25,771 nt of DNA from Acidobacteriota bacterium (GTDB lineage Bacteria; Acidobacteriota; Thermoanaerobaculia; Multivoradales; JAHEKO01), in assembly GCA_027296385.1 (NCBI GenBank), contig JAPUJD010000051.1, positions 1 through 25,771 of the forward strand, written 5' to 3'. This document shows, in pieces, positions 7,199 to 15,790 of the stretch. Made by a program: the position numbers and the translations under genes. The notes beneath the pieces are model-generated. The model did no database searches, was not told the origin of the DNA, and saw only the letters and a list, made by a program, of their open reading frames with translations. Within the stretch, counting starts at the first letter, position 1; every line of letters begins with the position of its first letter.

Positions 7199-9596
7199 TC
7201 TACGTCGTCCCGACACTCCTCCTGCCGCCGCCGCGGGCCGTGCCGAACTGCGTCGCTTTTTGCTCGTCTGGGTGGCCCCGGTGATGTTGCTGTTGCTGGC
7301 GATCGCGGCGCCCCTGATCACTGGCGCCAAGACGCTCTACCTGCGCGACGTCATGAACACGCACTACGAGATGAAGTGGACCCAGGCGCAGGCCATGCGG
7401 GAGGGCCGGCTGCCTCTGATCGACCTCTACCGCGGCGGCGGCCAGGCCCACCTAGGCAATCCCAACACCGTGCCGCTCTACCCGGATAACGTGCTCTTCC
7501 TCTTCGCCGAGACGCTGTGGGCGATGAACGCCCACTTCTGGCTCCACTGGCTGATCGCGCCCTTCGCCGGCTTCTGGCTCGGACGGGTCCTCGGGATGCG
7601 CCGCGAGGCGGCGTGGGCGGTGGGCGTGATCTATGTGACCAGCGGTTTCTACATGGCGACGCTGAATCTCTACAACCTGGCGGCGCCGGTCGCCCTAGCG
7701 CCGGCGCTTCTGGCGGCGGGGCTGGAGTTGGCCGAGCCGACGCACCGCAAGCGTGCTTTCGTCCTCGGCGCCTTGCTCTGGACGCTGATGATCCTCGGTG
7801 GCGATCCGATGACGGCAGCTTTCACCCTGCTGGCGACGCTGGTGATCGTTGTCGTGCGTCACGGCCGGCGCTACCCGTGGCTCGGGGCCGCGGGAGCCGT
7901 TGCGCTCGGTACCGGACTGGCGGCGCCGCAGTGGGTCGAGCTGCTGCGCATCCTGAGCTTCAGCTACCGCGGCTTCTGGGGCTTTGCCCGCGACATGAGC
8001 GAGCTCGGCGGCTGGCGGCCGATGGACGCCTTCGATCTTTTCATCCCTTTCTTCTTCGGCCGCCCGGACGTTACGTACTGGGGCGAAGCTTGGCACGCCG
8101 GCCAGGTCCCACTCTTTCTGACCTACTACCCTGGGGTTCTCATGCTTGCCCTGATGGCGTCGGCGCGAAGCGACTCCCGCCGCACCCTGGCCTGGGCCTG
8201 GGCCCTGGTCGGAGTCAGCTTCTTTTTCTCTCTGGGCGAGATCAACCCGGTGGTCGTGGCGCTATCCAAAGTCCCCGGTGCCTCGCTGCTGCGCATCCCG
8301 TCGAAGCTCTGGAGCCTGGTGACGCTCGGCTCGGCGGTGTTGTGCGGCCTGGCATTCGCTCGTCTGTTCGACCACGAGGGCCGCCGGCGCTTGAGCCGCC
8401 CGTTGGTCGTTCTGGGCCTCGTCTACCTGGCGGCATGGACAGTCATGACCGGCTGGCCGCAGGCGATCGACGCCTGGGCGCGCACCCTGATTGCCCCGCC
8501 CGCCGACGATCTCTTCGTCACGCACGAACGGCTGCGCTGGGCGGGCTTGTGTCTGTTCAATCTCCTGCTGGTCGGTCTCTATCTGCTTTGCGTCAAGGCC
8601 GGGGCCCGACGGGCGCGGTTGAGCGCAGTCGCTCTGTTGCTGGCGCACGCGGCGACGCAGTTGTTTTTCCTGCGCGCCGCCTTCGAGACCGACTACCGGG
8701 CGCCGTATCTGGAGCGCCCGGCCCTCTTTTCCACCGTGCCGCCGGGCTCGCGAGTCGCGCATGGGTCCAACATGAACCTCTTCGGCAAGGAGATAGGGAA
8801 CAACCGGAGCTACCCCGACAGCCGGCTCTTCTGGCGCGAGCGTCAGCTGCAGCAGGATCTGTTTCCGGCCTTCGGCGTCCAGGGCGGGCTGCGCTATGAG
8901 TTCAACCTTACGCCGGAAGGCCTGGACTCCTTCCTCAGCCGGGCCGTGGTTCAGATCATGTGGGATTCCGAGGACGACCAGAGATTGCGACTCCTCGAGG
9001 CCGCCGGCGTCGAGTATCTATTGCTCCACCGGGAGCTCGAGGGAAGCGCGCTGGACGCCGTCGAGCTCGTCCTGCGCCGGCCCTCGGCCGGAGGAGAGCT
9101 CCATCTCTACCGGCTCCTCGACCCGGCGCCGCCGCTGCGAGTCGTCGGGCGGTTGCGCGGCTCGAACAACGTCAACGAGGCCATGACGCTGATTCTCAGT
9201 CCCGAGTTCGATCATCACAACGCGGTCGTGCTTGCCGGTGAGCACGAACCCGCCGCCGGGGTGAGCGGCGTGGTTCGCCTCCTGCGCGAAACCGACGAGT
9301 CGATCGACGCCGCCGTGTCGGCACCCAATCCGGCGGTGCTCGTCGTGCAGCGGACCCATCTGCCAATCTATCGGGCCACCATCGACGGCGAGCCGACGAC
9401 GCTCTATGCCGCCGACCTGCACCGCATGGGGGTCAAGATCCCCGCCGGCGAGCACAGGGTGAAGATCTGGGTCGACCGGCGCCCCCTCTTCTGGGCCGGC
9501 GCCCTGGCCGCCATTTCGGCCCTTGTCCTCACTGGGCTCGCCTGGCGCGGGTTGCCGCCGGTGCTCAGTCTCGGTGATTCCGAGGCCGCCGCGTGA
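7188..9596 (+). CDS. YfhO-like large membrane protein (GT-C-like)
   Basis: 802 aa from the ATG at 7188. A first helix (about 18-38) precedes a periplasmic loop with RDVMNTHYEMKW and a GNPNTVPLYPDN segment, followed by a long run of hydrophobic helices to about residue 490. The C-terminal third is soluble and ends with a sequence of the type PAVLVVQRTHLPIYRATIDG, then AGEHRVKIW and a last helix. This ending is characteristic of bacterial YfhO-family proteins, which are linked to glycosylation of lipoteichoic acid or other cell-envelope polymers. It probably acts in or at the outer face of the inner membrane. It is divergent from the UbiA-like gene with no intergenic space, so its promoter must lie inside that gene. 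The stop overlaps the GTG of the next gene (GTGA). Function beyond envelope glycosylation is inference. Confidence 0.84.
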   Translation: MTPILRRPDTPPAAAAGRAELRRFLLVWVAPVMLLLLAIAAPLITGAKTLYLRDVMNTHYEMKWTQAQAMREGRLPLIDLYRGGGQAHLGNPNTVPLYPDNVLFLFAETLWAMNAHFWLHWLIAPFAGFWLGRVLGMRREAAWAVGVIYVTSGFYMATLNLYNLAAPVALAPALLAAGLELAEPTHRKRAFVLGALLWTLMILGGDPMTAAFTLLATLVIVVVRHGRRYPWLGAAGAVALGTGLAAPQWVELLRILSFSYRGFWGFARDMSELGGWRPMDAFDLFIPFFFGRPDVTYWGEAWHAGQVPLFLTYYPGVLMLALMASARSDSRRTLAWAWALVGVSFFFSLGEINPVVVALSKVPGASLLRIPSKLWSLVTLGSAVLCGLAFARLFDHEGRRRLSRPLVVLGLVYLAAWTVMTGWPQAIDAWARTLIAPPADDLFVTHERLRWAGLCLFNLLLVGLYLLCVKAGARRARLSAVALLLAHAATQLFFLRAAFETDYRAPYLERPALFSTVPPGSRVAHGSNMNLFGKEIGNNRSYPDSRLFWRERQLQQDLFPAFGVQGGLRYEFNLTPEGLDSFLSRAVVQIMWDSEDDQRLRLLEAAGVEYLLLHRELEGSALDAVELVLRRPSAGGELHLYRLLDPAPPLRVVGRLRGSNNVNEAMTLILSPEFDHHNAVVLAGEHEPAAGVSGVVRLLRETDESIDAAVSAPNPAVLVVQRTHLPIYRATIDGEPTTLYAADLHRMGVKIPAGEHRVKIWVDRRPLFWAGALAAISALVLTGLAWRGLPPVLSLGDSEAAA

Positions 9597-11776
9597 TTCG
9601 CCACGAGGAACGGCTGCTGTTGTTGTTGGTCACGTTGGTGGTCCTGTTCTTCCTGGCGCTCGATCTGCACTATGCCGGCAGCCTGGTACTACCGCTCGAC
9701 GATTCCTACATCTACGCTCAGTACGCCCGCTCCATCGCTGCCGGCCACGCCTTTCGTTTTACTCCGCAGGCCGACGCCACGGTCGGAGTGACCGGCCTGC
9801 TCTACCCGCTGCTCCTGGCGGCGATCTACAAGCTAGGGCTCTCGGGCGACGCTCTGCCGGCAGCGATGTTCATCTTGAACGCGCTGCTGCTTGCGGTTTC
9901 CACCCTGCTGGTCTACCGCATCACGAGCTACGGCGGGCGGCGCGAGATCGCTCTGCTGGCCGCGGTGCTCTTTGCGCTCTCGGGGCCGCTGGCCTGGGGC
10001 TTCCTCTCCGGCATGGAGCTCGGCCTCTTCTGCACTCTGTGGCTGGCGGTGACCTGGGCGCTGCTGCTCGACTCACCGTTGCTGCTGGCGGTGTGGGCGT
10101 CAGCCCTGGCGTGGGTGCGACCCGAGGGTTGGCTCTGGTGCTGGGTTCTGGCGGTGGGCGCGCCGTGGTTCGCCGGGCGCTCCTCGCGAGTGGCGGCGAG
10201 CTGGGCTGGGCGCTGGTTGCCGGTCGCGGCTGGGGCGCTCCCCGTCGTCTTCAATCTGCTCCTGGCGGGGTCCCTGTCTCCCGCCAGCGCGCGATTGAAG
10301 AGCCCTTTCTACTTGCCGGAGCTCCACCTGCCGACGATCCTTCAACACGCGGTGGGCTTTCTGGCGACGGTCGGCAAACGCTTGTTGACGGGAGTTGGCG
10401 GGCCCGATGTTTCCGGACCGCTCAACCGACCCGACGCCTGGATGCACGCGGCGCCGCTGACGTTGCTCTTCATCGTGGTGGCCGTAGGACTGGCGGGCCG
10501 CCGGCGAGCGGAAGCGGCCGACCGCGACGGTTCTTTCGTCTTCGTCGGTGGTGCCGTGCTGTGGGCCACGTGGCTGGGCGTCGATCTGCTCTGGGTCGCT
10601 TTCACGACCGGCGCCTCGACCCACCACTTCCGCCACTTGCTGCCGGCCTGGCCCGCCGTCGTGTTGCTGACGGCCGACGGTGCGGCTGCCATGAGCACGG
10701 CCCTGGCGTCGACAGCGGAGCGCGCGCGCGGGCTCAGGCGGGCCTTCGGCGGCTATCTGGTGATCTTCGCCGTCCTCAGTGTGCTCTCCTTCGGGCTGCT
10801 CTTCGGCCAGGAGGCCCACGGCTTCTCCCGTCACTACCTGCGCACGGCTCGTTGGATCAACCGCAATCTGCCGGCCGACGCGCGGATCGCTTCGCTCGAT
10901 GCCGGCTTTCTCGGCTATTACAGCGGTCGCGAGTTCTTCGACCTCTTTGGCCTGACGACGCCCAGCATGCTGGACGTCACCGTGTTCTACGCCGACGACG
11001 AGGGGACTAAGTGCGAGCTGATGGAGAGCATGGCGCCGGAGCTCAGGCCGACCCACTTCGTCCTACACGAGGAGCGCTTCGACCATGCCGATTGGAATCC
11101 GTATCTAGCCTTGGCCAAGCGGGCGGCCGGTGGACAAGTGCAGATCGCGCACGAAAGCCAGGTTCTGCTCGACGTCCCGCTGGTGGGAAGAAACCTCCAG
11201 GTCTGGGAGGCCGATTGGACTATCGCGGGCTCGGGGGACCGGCCGGGAGATCCGCTGGCGGCGGGCCGGGTGATCGACCGCGTGGACATCGGCGATCCTG
11301 TGTCTGAAAGTGCCCACAGGGTCGAGATCGTAGCGAGCGAGCCGGGCTTTTTTGGCCGCAATCGCTACCATCGCTTTCCCGGGCCGGACGGGCGTGACAT
11401 TGCCGATGGCGGTCGCGCGGTGGCGGGCCGTCTCACACTGCGCCTGGGGCCGCTGACCCCGGGTCGCGACGTCGAGCTGCGCCTGCGTACCCTGCCGACG
11501 GACTACGACACGCCGCTGGCGGTCTCGGTCGACTCTCAAGCGCTGGGCGCATGGCGATTGCCGCCGGCAGCGCCGGGCTGGCGAGAGACGGCAATCCTGA
11601 TCCCAGGTAGCGCGATCCGCCGACCGCTGGTCACCTTCGACTTGGAAGGCGTGGCGATGGTGTATCACGTCTGGGCGCTGCGTACCGCGCCTTCTGCAGG
11701 TCCCGAAGAGTCCGGGGACGGCGCATTGCCGGCCGATAGTCTCGGCCGTGGCAAGGCGGCCGACGAGAGCCCATGA
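9593..11776 (+). CDS. GT-C type membrane glycosyltransferase-like protein with C-terminal beta domain
   Basis: 727 aa. The N-terminal two thirds mirror the protein at 2267-3883: first helix, then PLDDSY (Asp36-Asp37) with AQYARSIAAGH, then many hydrophobic helices to about residue 410. A soluble segment with LDAGFLGYYSGREFFDLFGL (about 430-450) follows. An extra C-terminal region (about 540-715) alternates polar and hydrophobic residues, without long hydrophobic runs, and looks like a beta-sandwich, possibly a glycan-binding module; I do not recognise it. GTG start, overlapping the YfhO-like stop. Its own stop overlaps the ATG of the biotin carboxylase gene (ATGA), an odd partner for a glycosyltransferase. 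Donor and acceptor are unknown; a polyprenyl-linked sugar would be expected for the fold. Confidence 0.8.
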   Translation: MIRHEERLLLLLVTLVVLFFLALDLHYAGSLVLPLDDSYIYAQYARSIAAGHAFRFTPQADATVGVTGLLYPLLLAAIYKLGLSGDALPAAMFILNALLLAVSTLLVYRITSYGGRREIALLAAVLFALSGPLAWGFLSGMELGLFCTLWLAVTWALLLDSPLLLAVWASALAWVRPEGWLWCWVLAVGAPWFAGRSSRVAASWAGRWLPVAAGALPVVFNLLLAGSLSPASARLKSPFYLPELHLPTILQHAVGFLATVGKRLLTGVGGPDVSGPLNRPDAWMHAAPLTLLFIVVAVGLAGRRRAEAADRDGSFVFVGGAVLWATWLGVDLLWVAFTTGASTHHFRHLLPAWPAVVLLTADGAAAMSTALASTAERARGLRRAFGGYLVIFAVLSVLSFGLLFGQEAHGFSRHYLRTARWINRNLPADARIASLDAGFLGYYSGREFFDLFGLTTPSMLDVTVFYADDEGTKCELMESMAPELRPTHFVLHEERFDHADWNPYLALAKRAAGGQVQIAHESQVLLDVPLVGRNLQVWEADWTIAGSGDRPGDPLAAGRVIDRVDIGDPVSESAHRVEIVASEPGFFGRNRYHRFPGPDGRDIADGGRAVAGRLTLRLGPLTPGRDVELRLRTLPTDYDTPLAVSVDSQALGAWRLPPAAPGWRETAILIPGSAIRRPLVTFDLEGVAMVYHVWALRTAPSAGPEESGDGALPADSLGRGKAADESP

Positions 11777-13308
11777 CAGTCCAGCGCCAGGCGTTCGAGA
11801 AGGTCCTGATCGCCAATCGCGGCGAGATCGCCGTGCGCATCCTCCGAGCGCTGCGCGAGCTCGACAAGCGGGGAGCGGTGGTCTACTCCGATGCCGATCG
11901 TACGGCCCTGCCCGTGCTGCTGGCCGACGAGGCCTACCGGATCGGACCCGGCCCGTCGATCGAGAGCTATCTGCGGGCCGAAGCCATCGTCGAGTTGGCA
12001 ACTAGAATCGGTGCCGACGCGATCCACCCAGGCTACGGCTTCCTGGCCGAGAACGCCGGATTCGCCGAGCTCTGTGCCGACGCAGGGATCAAGTTCATCG
12101 GGCCGCCGCCGGCCGCCATGGCGGCTATGGGCTCGAAGATCGAGAGTCGGCGGCTGATGCTCGCGGCCGGCGTACCGGTGGTTCCAGGCGGAGACGAGGC
12201 CCTCGAATCGCTAGAGGCGGCGGCGACGTTTGCCCAGGAGCTCGGCTACCCGGTGATGCTCAAGGCCTCAGCCGGCGGTGGCGGCAAGGGCATGCGGAAG
12301 GTTCGCCAGCCCGGCGAGCTGCCAGCGGCCTACCGCGCCGTGCGATCGGAGGCGGCGGCCAGCTTCGCCGACGACACCGTCTACTTGGAGAAGCTGGTCG
12401 AGCGACCGCGACACGTCGAGATCCAGATCCTCGCCGACGAGCACGGCAAGGTCGTCTCGCTCGGTGAGCGTGAATGCTCGCTCCAACGTCGGCACCAAAA
12501 GGTCGTCGAGGAGGCTCCGTCGCCGGCCGTCGACCGCGATCTGCGGCGGCGCATGGGCGAGGCGGCGGTCAGGGTCGCCGGCGCCGTTGGCTATACTAAC
12601 GCCGGTACCGTCGAGTTCTTGCTCGATTCGAAGGGCAACTTTTTCTTCCTCGAGATGAACACCCGCCTCCAGGTGGAGCATCCGGTAACCGAGTTGGTGA
12701 CCGGAGTCGATCTGGTTCGAGCCCAGATTGCGATCGCCGAAGGCGAGCCCCTGGGTTCGGAGCTGGAGAACATCGAACCCCGGGGGCACGCGATCGAGGT
12801 CCGTCTCTACGCTGAGGATCCGTACCGCGACTTCGCCCCTTCTCCCGGCCGGATCGAACGCCTGCGTCTGCCCGAGGGTCCCGGTGTGCGCAATGACTGC
12901 GGAGTCTACGAGGGCGACGAGGTGACAATACTCTACGATCCGCTGCTGGCCAAGTTGATCGTCTGGGGGGCCAATCGCGCGCAGGCGATGGATCGCTTGG
13001 GTCGAGCTCTGTCCGAGCTGAGGATCGACGGGATTCGCACGACGGCACCGCTTTTCCAGAGGCTTCTAGCCGACGAGGATTTCCGGCACGGCAGGTTGGA
13101 CAATGGCATGCTCGATCGCAAGATGGCCGCGGGTGAGCTGGCCCCGTCGCTGACGGCTCAGCGGCGCGAGCTCTCGGCGATCGGCGCGGTTCTCGAGCAT
13201 CTCGATCAGCACGGTCGCCAGACAGCGGTGTCGCGGTCTCACGGCCAGCGAGATCGTTGGCGTGAGGCCGGGCGCCGCGAAGCTCTTCGGGGGAGACGAT
13301 GGAACTGA
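11773..13308 (+). CDS. Biotin carboxylase subunit of an acyl-CoA carboxylase
   Basis: 511 aa. The ATP-grasp biotin carboxylase fold is clear: VLIANRGEIAVRI (11-23), AIHPGYGFLAENAGFA (83-98), the ATP-binding glycine loop ASAGGGGKGMRKV (166-177), ECSLQRRHQKVVEEAPSP (234-251) and EMNTRLQVEHPVTE (294-307). It carboxylates biotin on a carrier protein using ATP and bicarbonate. At about 500 residues it is longer than stand-alone AccC (about 450), and its C-terminus ends in a WREAGRRE-like segment as in alpha subunits of propionyl-CoA or methylcrotonyl-CoA carboxylases. In those proteins the chain continues directly into a biotin domain; here that domain is encoded by the next, overlapping frame. 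No carboxyltransferase gene is in the window, so the acyl-CoA substrate is undetermined. Confidence 0.94.
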   Translation: MTVQRQAFEKVLIANRGEIAVRILRALRELDKRGAVVYSDADRTALPVLLADEAYRIGPGPSIESYLRAEAIVELATRIGADAIHPGYGFLAENAGFAELCADAGIKFIGPPPAAMAAMGSKIESRRLMLAAGVPVVPGGDEALESLEAAATFAQELGYPVMLKASAGGGGKGMRKVRQPGELPAAYRAVRSEAAASFADDTVYLEKLVERPRHVEIQILADEHGKVVSLGERECSLQRRHQKVVEEAPSPAVDRDLRRRMGEAAVRVAGAVGYTNAGTVEFLLDSKGNFFFLEMNTRLQVEHPVTELVTGVDLVRAQIAIAEGEPLGSELENIEPRGHAIEVRLYAEDPYRDFAPSPGRIERLRLPEGPGVRNDCGVYEGDEVTILYDPLLAKLIVWGANRAQAMDRLGRALSELRIDGIRTTAPLFQRLLADEDFRHGRLDNGMLDRKMAAGELAPSLTAQRRELSAIGAVLEHLDQHGRQTAVSRSHGQRDRWREAGRREALRGRRWN

Positions 13309-13799
13309 TCGTCAAGCACGTCGACGGTGACGTGAGAGTGAAGATCGAGCGTCGCGGGGACGAGTATCGGCTGCAGATAGGGGACCAGAGCTTCGTCATC
13401 CTCTCTGCCGAGACGACGAGCGGGGTGCGCAGCCTGTTGATCGATGGCGGGCAGTACGAAGTGGCGGTGCGCAGCGTCGGGAAGGATCGCTACGAGGTCA
13501 CCACCTCGGCCGGAGTCGACACGGTGCAGGTGCAGGATGTGCTCACCCATCTGGCCGAAGAGACACACGAGCTGGGCGGCAGTGGAACCCAGGTGGTGGA
13601 GGCCTACATGCCTGGGCGGGTGGTCTCGGTTCTGGTCGAAGAGGGGAGCGAGGTGGCTCTCGGTCAGGGCGTGGTGGTGCTCGAGGCGATGAAGATGGAG
13701 AACGAGATCCAGGCCGAGCGCGCCGGTGTCGTCACCAGGGTCCACGTCGAGCCCGGACAAGCCGTCGAAGCCGGCGACCCGTTGTTCGACCTCGTCTGA
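13299..13799 (+). CDS. Biotin carboxyl carrier protein of acyl-CoA carboxylase
   Basis: 166 aa. The C-terminal biotinyl domain (about 98-166) has the canonical EAMKMENEI motif with Lys132 as the biotinylated residue and an upstream MPGRVVSV strand. The N-terminal 90 residues are beta-rich and resemble the linker region between the biotin carboxylase and biotin domains of single-chain alpha subunits. The ATG overlaps the 3' end of the carboxylase gene by 10 bases in another frame, with GGGGGAG just ahead acting as ribosome binding site. The pair therefore looks like an alpha subunit divided into two chains, or one polypeptide split by a frameshift at that G-run. Last gene of the + strand series; convergent with the waaF-type gene. 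Confidence 0.93.
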   Translation: MELIVKHVDGDVRVKIERRGDEYRLQIGDQSFVILSAETTSGVRSLLIDGGQYEVAVRSVGKDRYEVTTSAGVDTVQVQDVLTHLAEETHELGGSGTQVVEAYMPGRVVSVLVEEGSEVALGQGVVVLEAMKMENEIQAERAGVVTRVHVEPGQAVEAGDPLFDLV

Positions 13800-13868
13800 G
13801 CGGCCCGCGGACTTTTGCTACCGCCTTGCGGCGGCTGCGCTCGATGGCCCTTTCGAGTCCAGACCGCG

Positions 13869-13886
13869 CCGTTGGCTCTCCAACGG
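13869..13886. terminator. Hairpin between convergent genes, possible bidirectional terminator
   Basis: CCGTTGG and CCAACGG form a perfect 7-bp stem with a CTCT loop in the 99-base gap between the carrier-protein gene and the waaF-type gene. A smaller CCGCC/GGCGG hairpin lies in the same gap near 13820. There is no U-run, so intrinsic termination is uncertain. Confidence 0.4.
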
Positions 13887-13898
13887 GCTGCTTGCAGG

Positions 13899-14912
13899 TC
13901 AGTCGGCCGAGCCTGCCGCTGGCAGCCACTGCCCGAGCGCGCCCACGGCGTCGGCTACCGCGAGGTCCTTCATGCAGCGGTGATGCCCTAGCGGGCAGCG
14001 CCGGCGGAAGCAGGGCGAGCACCAGCGAGAGCTGTAGAGTACACGATGGCTCTCGCCCCTCGGGGCAGTGCGCGCCGGGTCGGTCGGTCCAAAGAGGGCG
14101 GCGCAACGAACTCCCAGGGCGGCGGCGAGGTGCATCGGTCCCGAGTCGTTGGTCAAGAGGGCGCGATGGTGAACGAGGACTGCGGCAAGGTCGGCGAGAT
14201 CGAGATCCGGGCCGATGACCGGATGGATCTTGCCGGTCTCCTCGTGCAGGCGGACGGCGAGCCAGGTTTCTTTCGGCCCGGCCAGGATGGTCAGTTGTAC
14301 TTCGCGGTGACGGCGGCGCAGCTGCCGCGCCACATCCTCGAAACGCTCGCGGGGCCATTGTTTGGTGGCGCCGAACTCGGCGCCGGGGAAGAGCCCGACG
14401 ACCGGCCCGGCCCCGGGGTTGATTCCCGCCCGGGCGAGTAGCTCCAGGCCGCGCTGACGTAGCGCATCACCCAAGGGGAGGCGGGGAACCCAGTCGACGG
14501 GTGGTGCCACCTGCATTGCTGCCAGCAACTCGGCGTAGTCCTCGACCTGGTGATGGTTGGCGGGCGATCGGGGTACGGCCGGGTTGAGCAACAGCCGGCG
14601 GAAGCCTCCCTTGTATCCCCAGCGCCGCGGGATGCCGGCCTTGCGTGCGAGCCAGGCCGAGCGGAAGGAGTTGGGGAGCAGGACCGCCTCGTCGTAGTCG
14701 CCTTGGCGCATCGCCTCGAGGATGGTGTGATCATCGTCGCCCTCGAACGTTGCGCTGACGCTCTCGGAGAGCTCGAGCAGCGGCAGGATGTACCGCGGAG
14801 CCACGACGTCGACCCGCCGTCCGCTCGCCGCCAAGGCGTCGAGCACCGGCAGGGCCATGATGGTGTCGCCTACCCAGTTGGGTGCATGGACGACGGCTCG
14901 ACGCTGGCTCAC
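13899..14912 (-). CDS. waaF: ADP-heptose:LPS heptosyltransferase, GT9 family (WaaF-like)
   Basis: 337 aa. The N-terminus APNWVGDTIMALPVLDAL (10-27) is the GT9 signature, and TNDSGPMHLAAALG (from residue 254) is the conserved donor-binding region with the key Asp256. A Cys-rich stretch CSPC-x4-C-x6-C near the end (Cys298, 301, 306, 313) is common in this family. It transfers L-glycero-D-manno-heptose from ADP-heptose to the LPS inner core on the cytoplasmic face of the inner membrane. The GTG start at 14912 overlaps the stop of the acyltransferase gene. The open frame continues upstream but only as the antisense-free extension within that gene, without GT9 sequence. Heptosyltransferase II rather than I is favoured by the PNWVGD motif; acceptor specificity is not certain. 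Confidence 0.9.
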   Translation of the reverse strand: MSQRRAVVHAPNWVGDTIMALPVLDALAASGRRVDVVAPRYILPLLELSESVSATFEGDDDHTILEAMRQGDYDEAVLLPNSFRSAWLARKAGIPRRWGYKGGFRRLLLNPAVPRSPANHHQVEDYAELLAAMQVAPPVDWVPRLPLGDALRQRGLELLARAGINPGAGPVVGLFPGAEFGATKQWPRERFEDVARQLRRRHREVQLTILAGPKETWLAVRLHEETGKIHPVIGPDLDLADLAAVLVHHRALLTNDSGPMHLAAALGVRCAALFGPTDPARTAPRGESHRVLYSSRWCSPCFRRRCPLGHHRCMKDLAVADAVGALGQWLPAAGSAD

Positions 14913-15790
14913 GTCAGTCTCCAGCGATCGTGCATCCAGAGCCAGAGCTCGGGCTGCAGGCGGATCTCGGCCTCGACGGCGGCCAGGTAGCTCGCGGTCA
15001 GCTCGCGGACCGGGTCGTCGCCGGAGGCCGCGGCGGCGATCGCCGGCCGGGCCACGATCCGGTAGCGTCCGCCCGGGGCCGGGTAGGCGTAGATGGGGAC
15101 CACCGGAGTCTCGTGCTTCAACGCGATTCTGGCGACCAGGTTGCTCGTACGCGCCGGGTGGCCGAAGAACGGCACTTCGACAGAGTCGCGTGGCTGGACT
15201 CTCTGGTCGAGAAGCACCAGTATGCGACCGCCAGCGAGCAGGCCGTGCACCAGGCGGCGGGCGGCCCCGTGTTTGTGCACGAGCTCGAGGCCGAACCGCG
15301 TCCGCACCGCACCCAACATGGTGTCGAGGCGAGGGTTGTCGAGCGGTCGCACCAGCGCGAAGACCGGGGGTACGTAGAGGCCGGTCGCCTGGCCCACGAG
15401 CTCCCAATGGCCGAAGTGGGCGGTCATCAGGAACAGTCCCTCGGAGCGCGATGCGGCGGCCTGGATGTACTCCCAGCCTTCCAGGGTCCAACTCCGGCAC
15501 AGACCGACGCCGTCTAAGCGGGACCAAGAGAGGAACTCGGCCGCTTGCGAGGTCATCTGACCGAATGAGCCGATGGCGAGAGCACAGCGCTCCGCGCTAT
15601 CGAGTTCGGGTAGGGCGAGCTCGAGATTGCGCAAGGCGATGTGGCGTCGCCTCGGCAGCAAACGGTAAGCGAGGCCACCGAAGCTGCGGCCGAGGCTCCT
15701 GGCTCGAACGTGGGGCAACACTCGAACAAACCCGGAGATCAGCCGGAGCAGGGCGAACTCGACAGCGTGACGGATCGGGGCGTTCTTCAT
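14909..15790 (-). CDS. lpxL: Lipid A late acyltransferase (LpxL/HtrB-like)
   Basis: 293 aa. One N-terminal hydrophobic segment, then the LpxL/LpxM/PlsC-like catalytic motif AHFGHWE, an H-x4-E with His125 and Glu130, followed by LLDQRV and PFFG, which are typical of this family. It adds a secondary acyl chain from acyl-ACP to Kdo-lipid A precursor at the inner membrane. The start ATG at 15790 overlaps the lpxK stop (ATGA); longer frames upstream run into lpxK and lack homology. Position between lpxK and a heptosyltransferase supports a lipid A role rather than phospholipid synthesis. Whether it acts as first (LpxL) or second (LpxM) acyltransferase cannot be told from sequence; no second copy is in this window. 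Confidence 0.9.
   Translation of the reverse strand: MKNAPIRHAVEFALLRLISGFVRVLPHVRARSLGRSFGGLAYRLLPRRRHIALRNLELALPELDSAERCALAIGSFGQMTSQAAEFLSWSRLDGVGLCRSWTLEGWEYIQAAASRSEGLFLMTAHFGHWELVGQATGLYVPPVFALVRPLDNPRLDTMLGAVRTRFGLELVHKHGAARRLVHGLLAGGRILVLLDQRVQPRDSVEVPFFGHPARTSNLVARIALKHETPVVPIYAYPAPGGRYRIVARPAIAAAASGDDPVRELTASYLAAVEAEIRLQPELWLWMHDRWRLT

Noticed and set aside
10100..11056. 318-residue open frame antisense to the second GT-C gene
   Set aside because: Arg/Gln/Gly-rich shadow frame without motif, typical of high-GC DNA.
13290..13301. Shared GGGAGACGATG leader at the carrier-protein gene and the assembly ATPase gene (21403-21413)
   Set aside because: A Shine-Dalgarno-like GGGAG next to ATG is likely to recur by chance; no wider similarity between the two regions.
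13899..15527. 542-residue version of the heptosyltransferase frame
   Set aside because: The first 200 residues lie in another frame of the acyltransferase gene and show no family sequence; the GTG at 14912 starts exactly at the GT9 motif.
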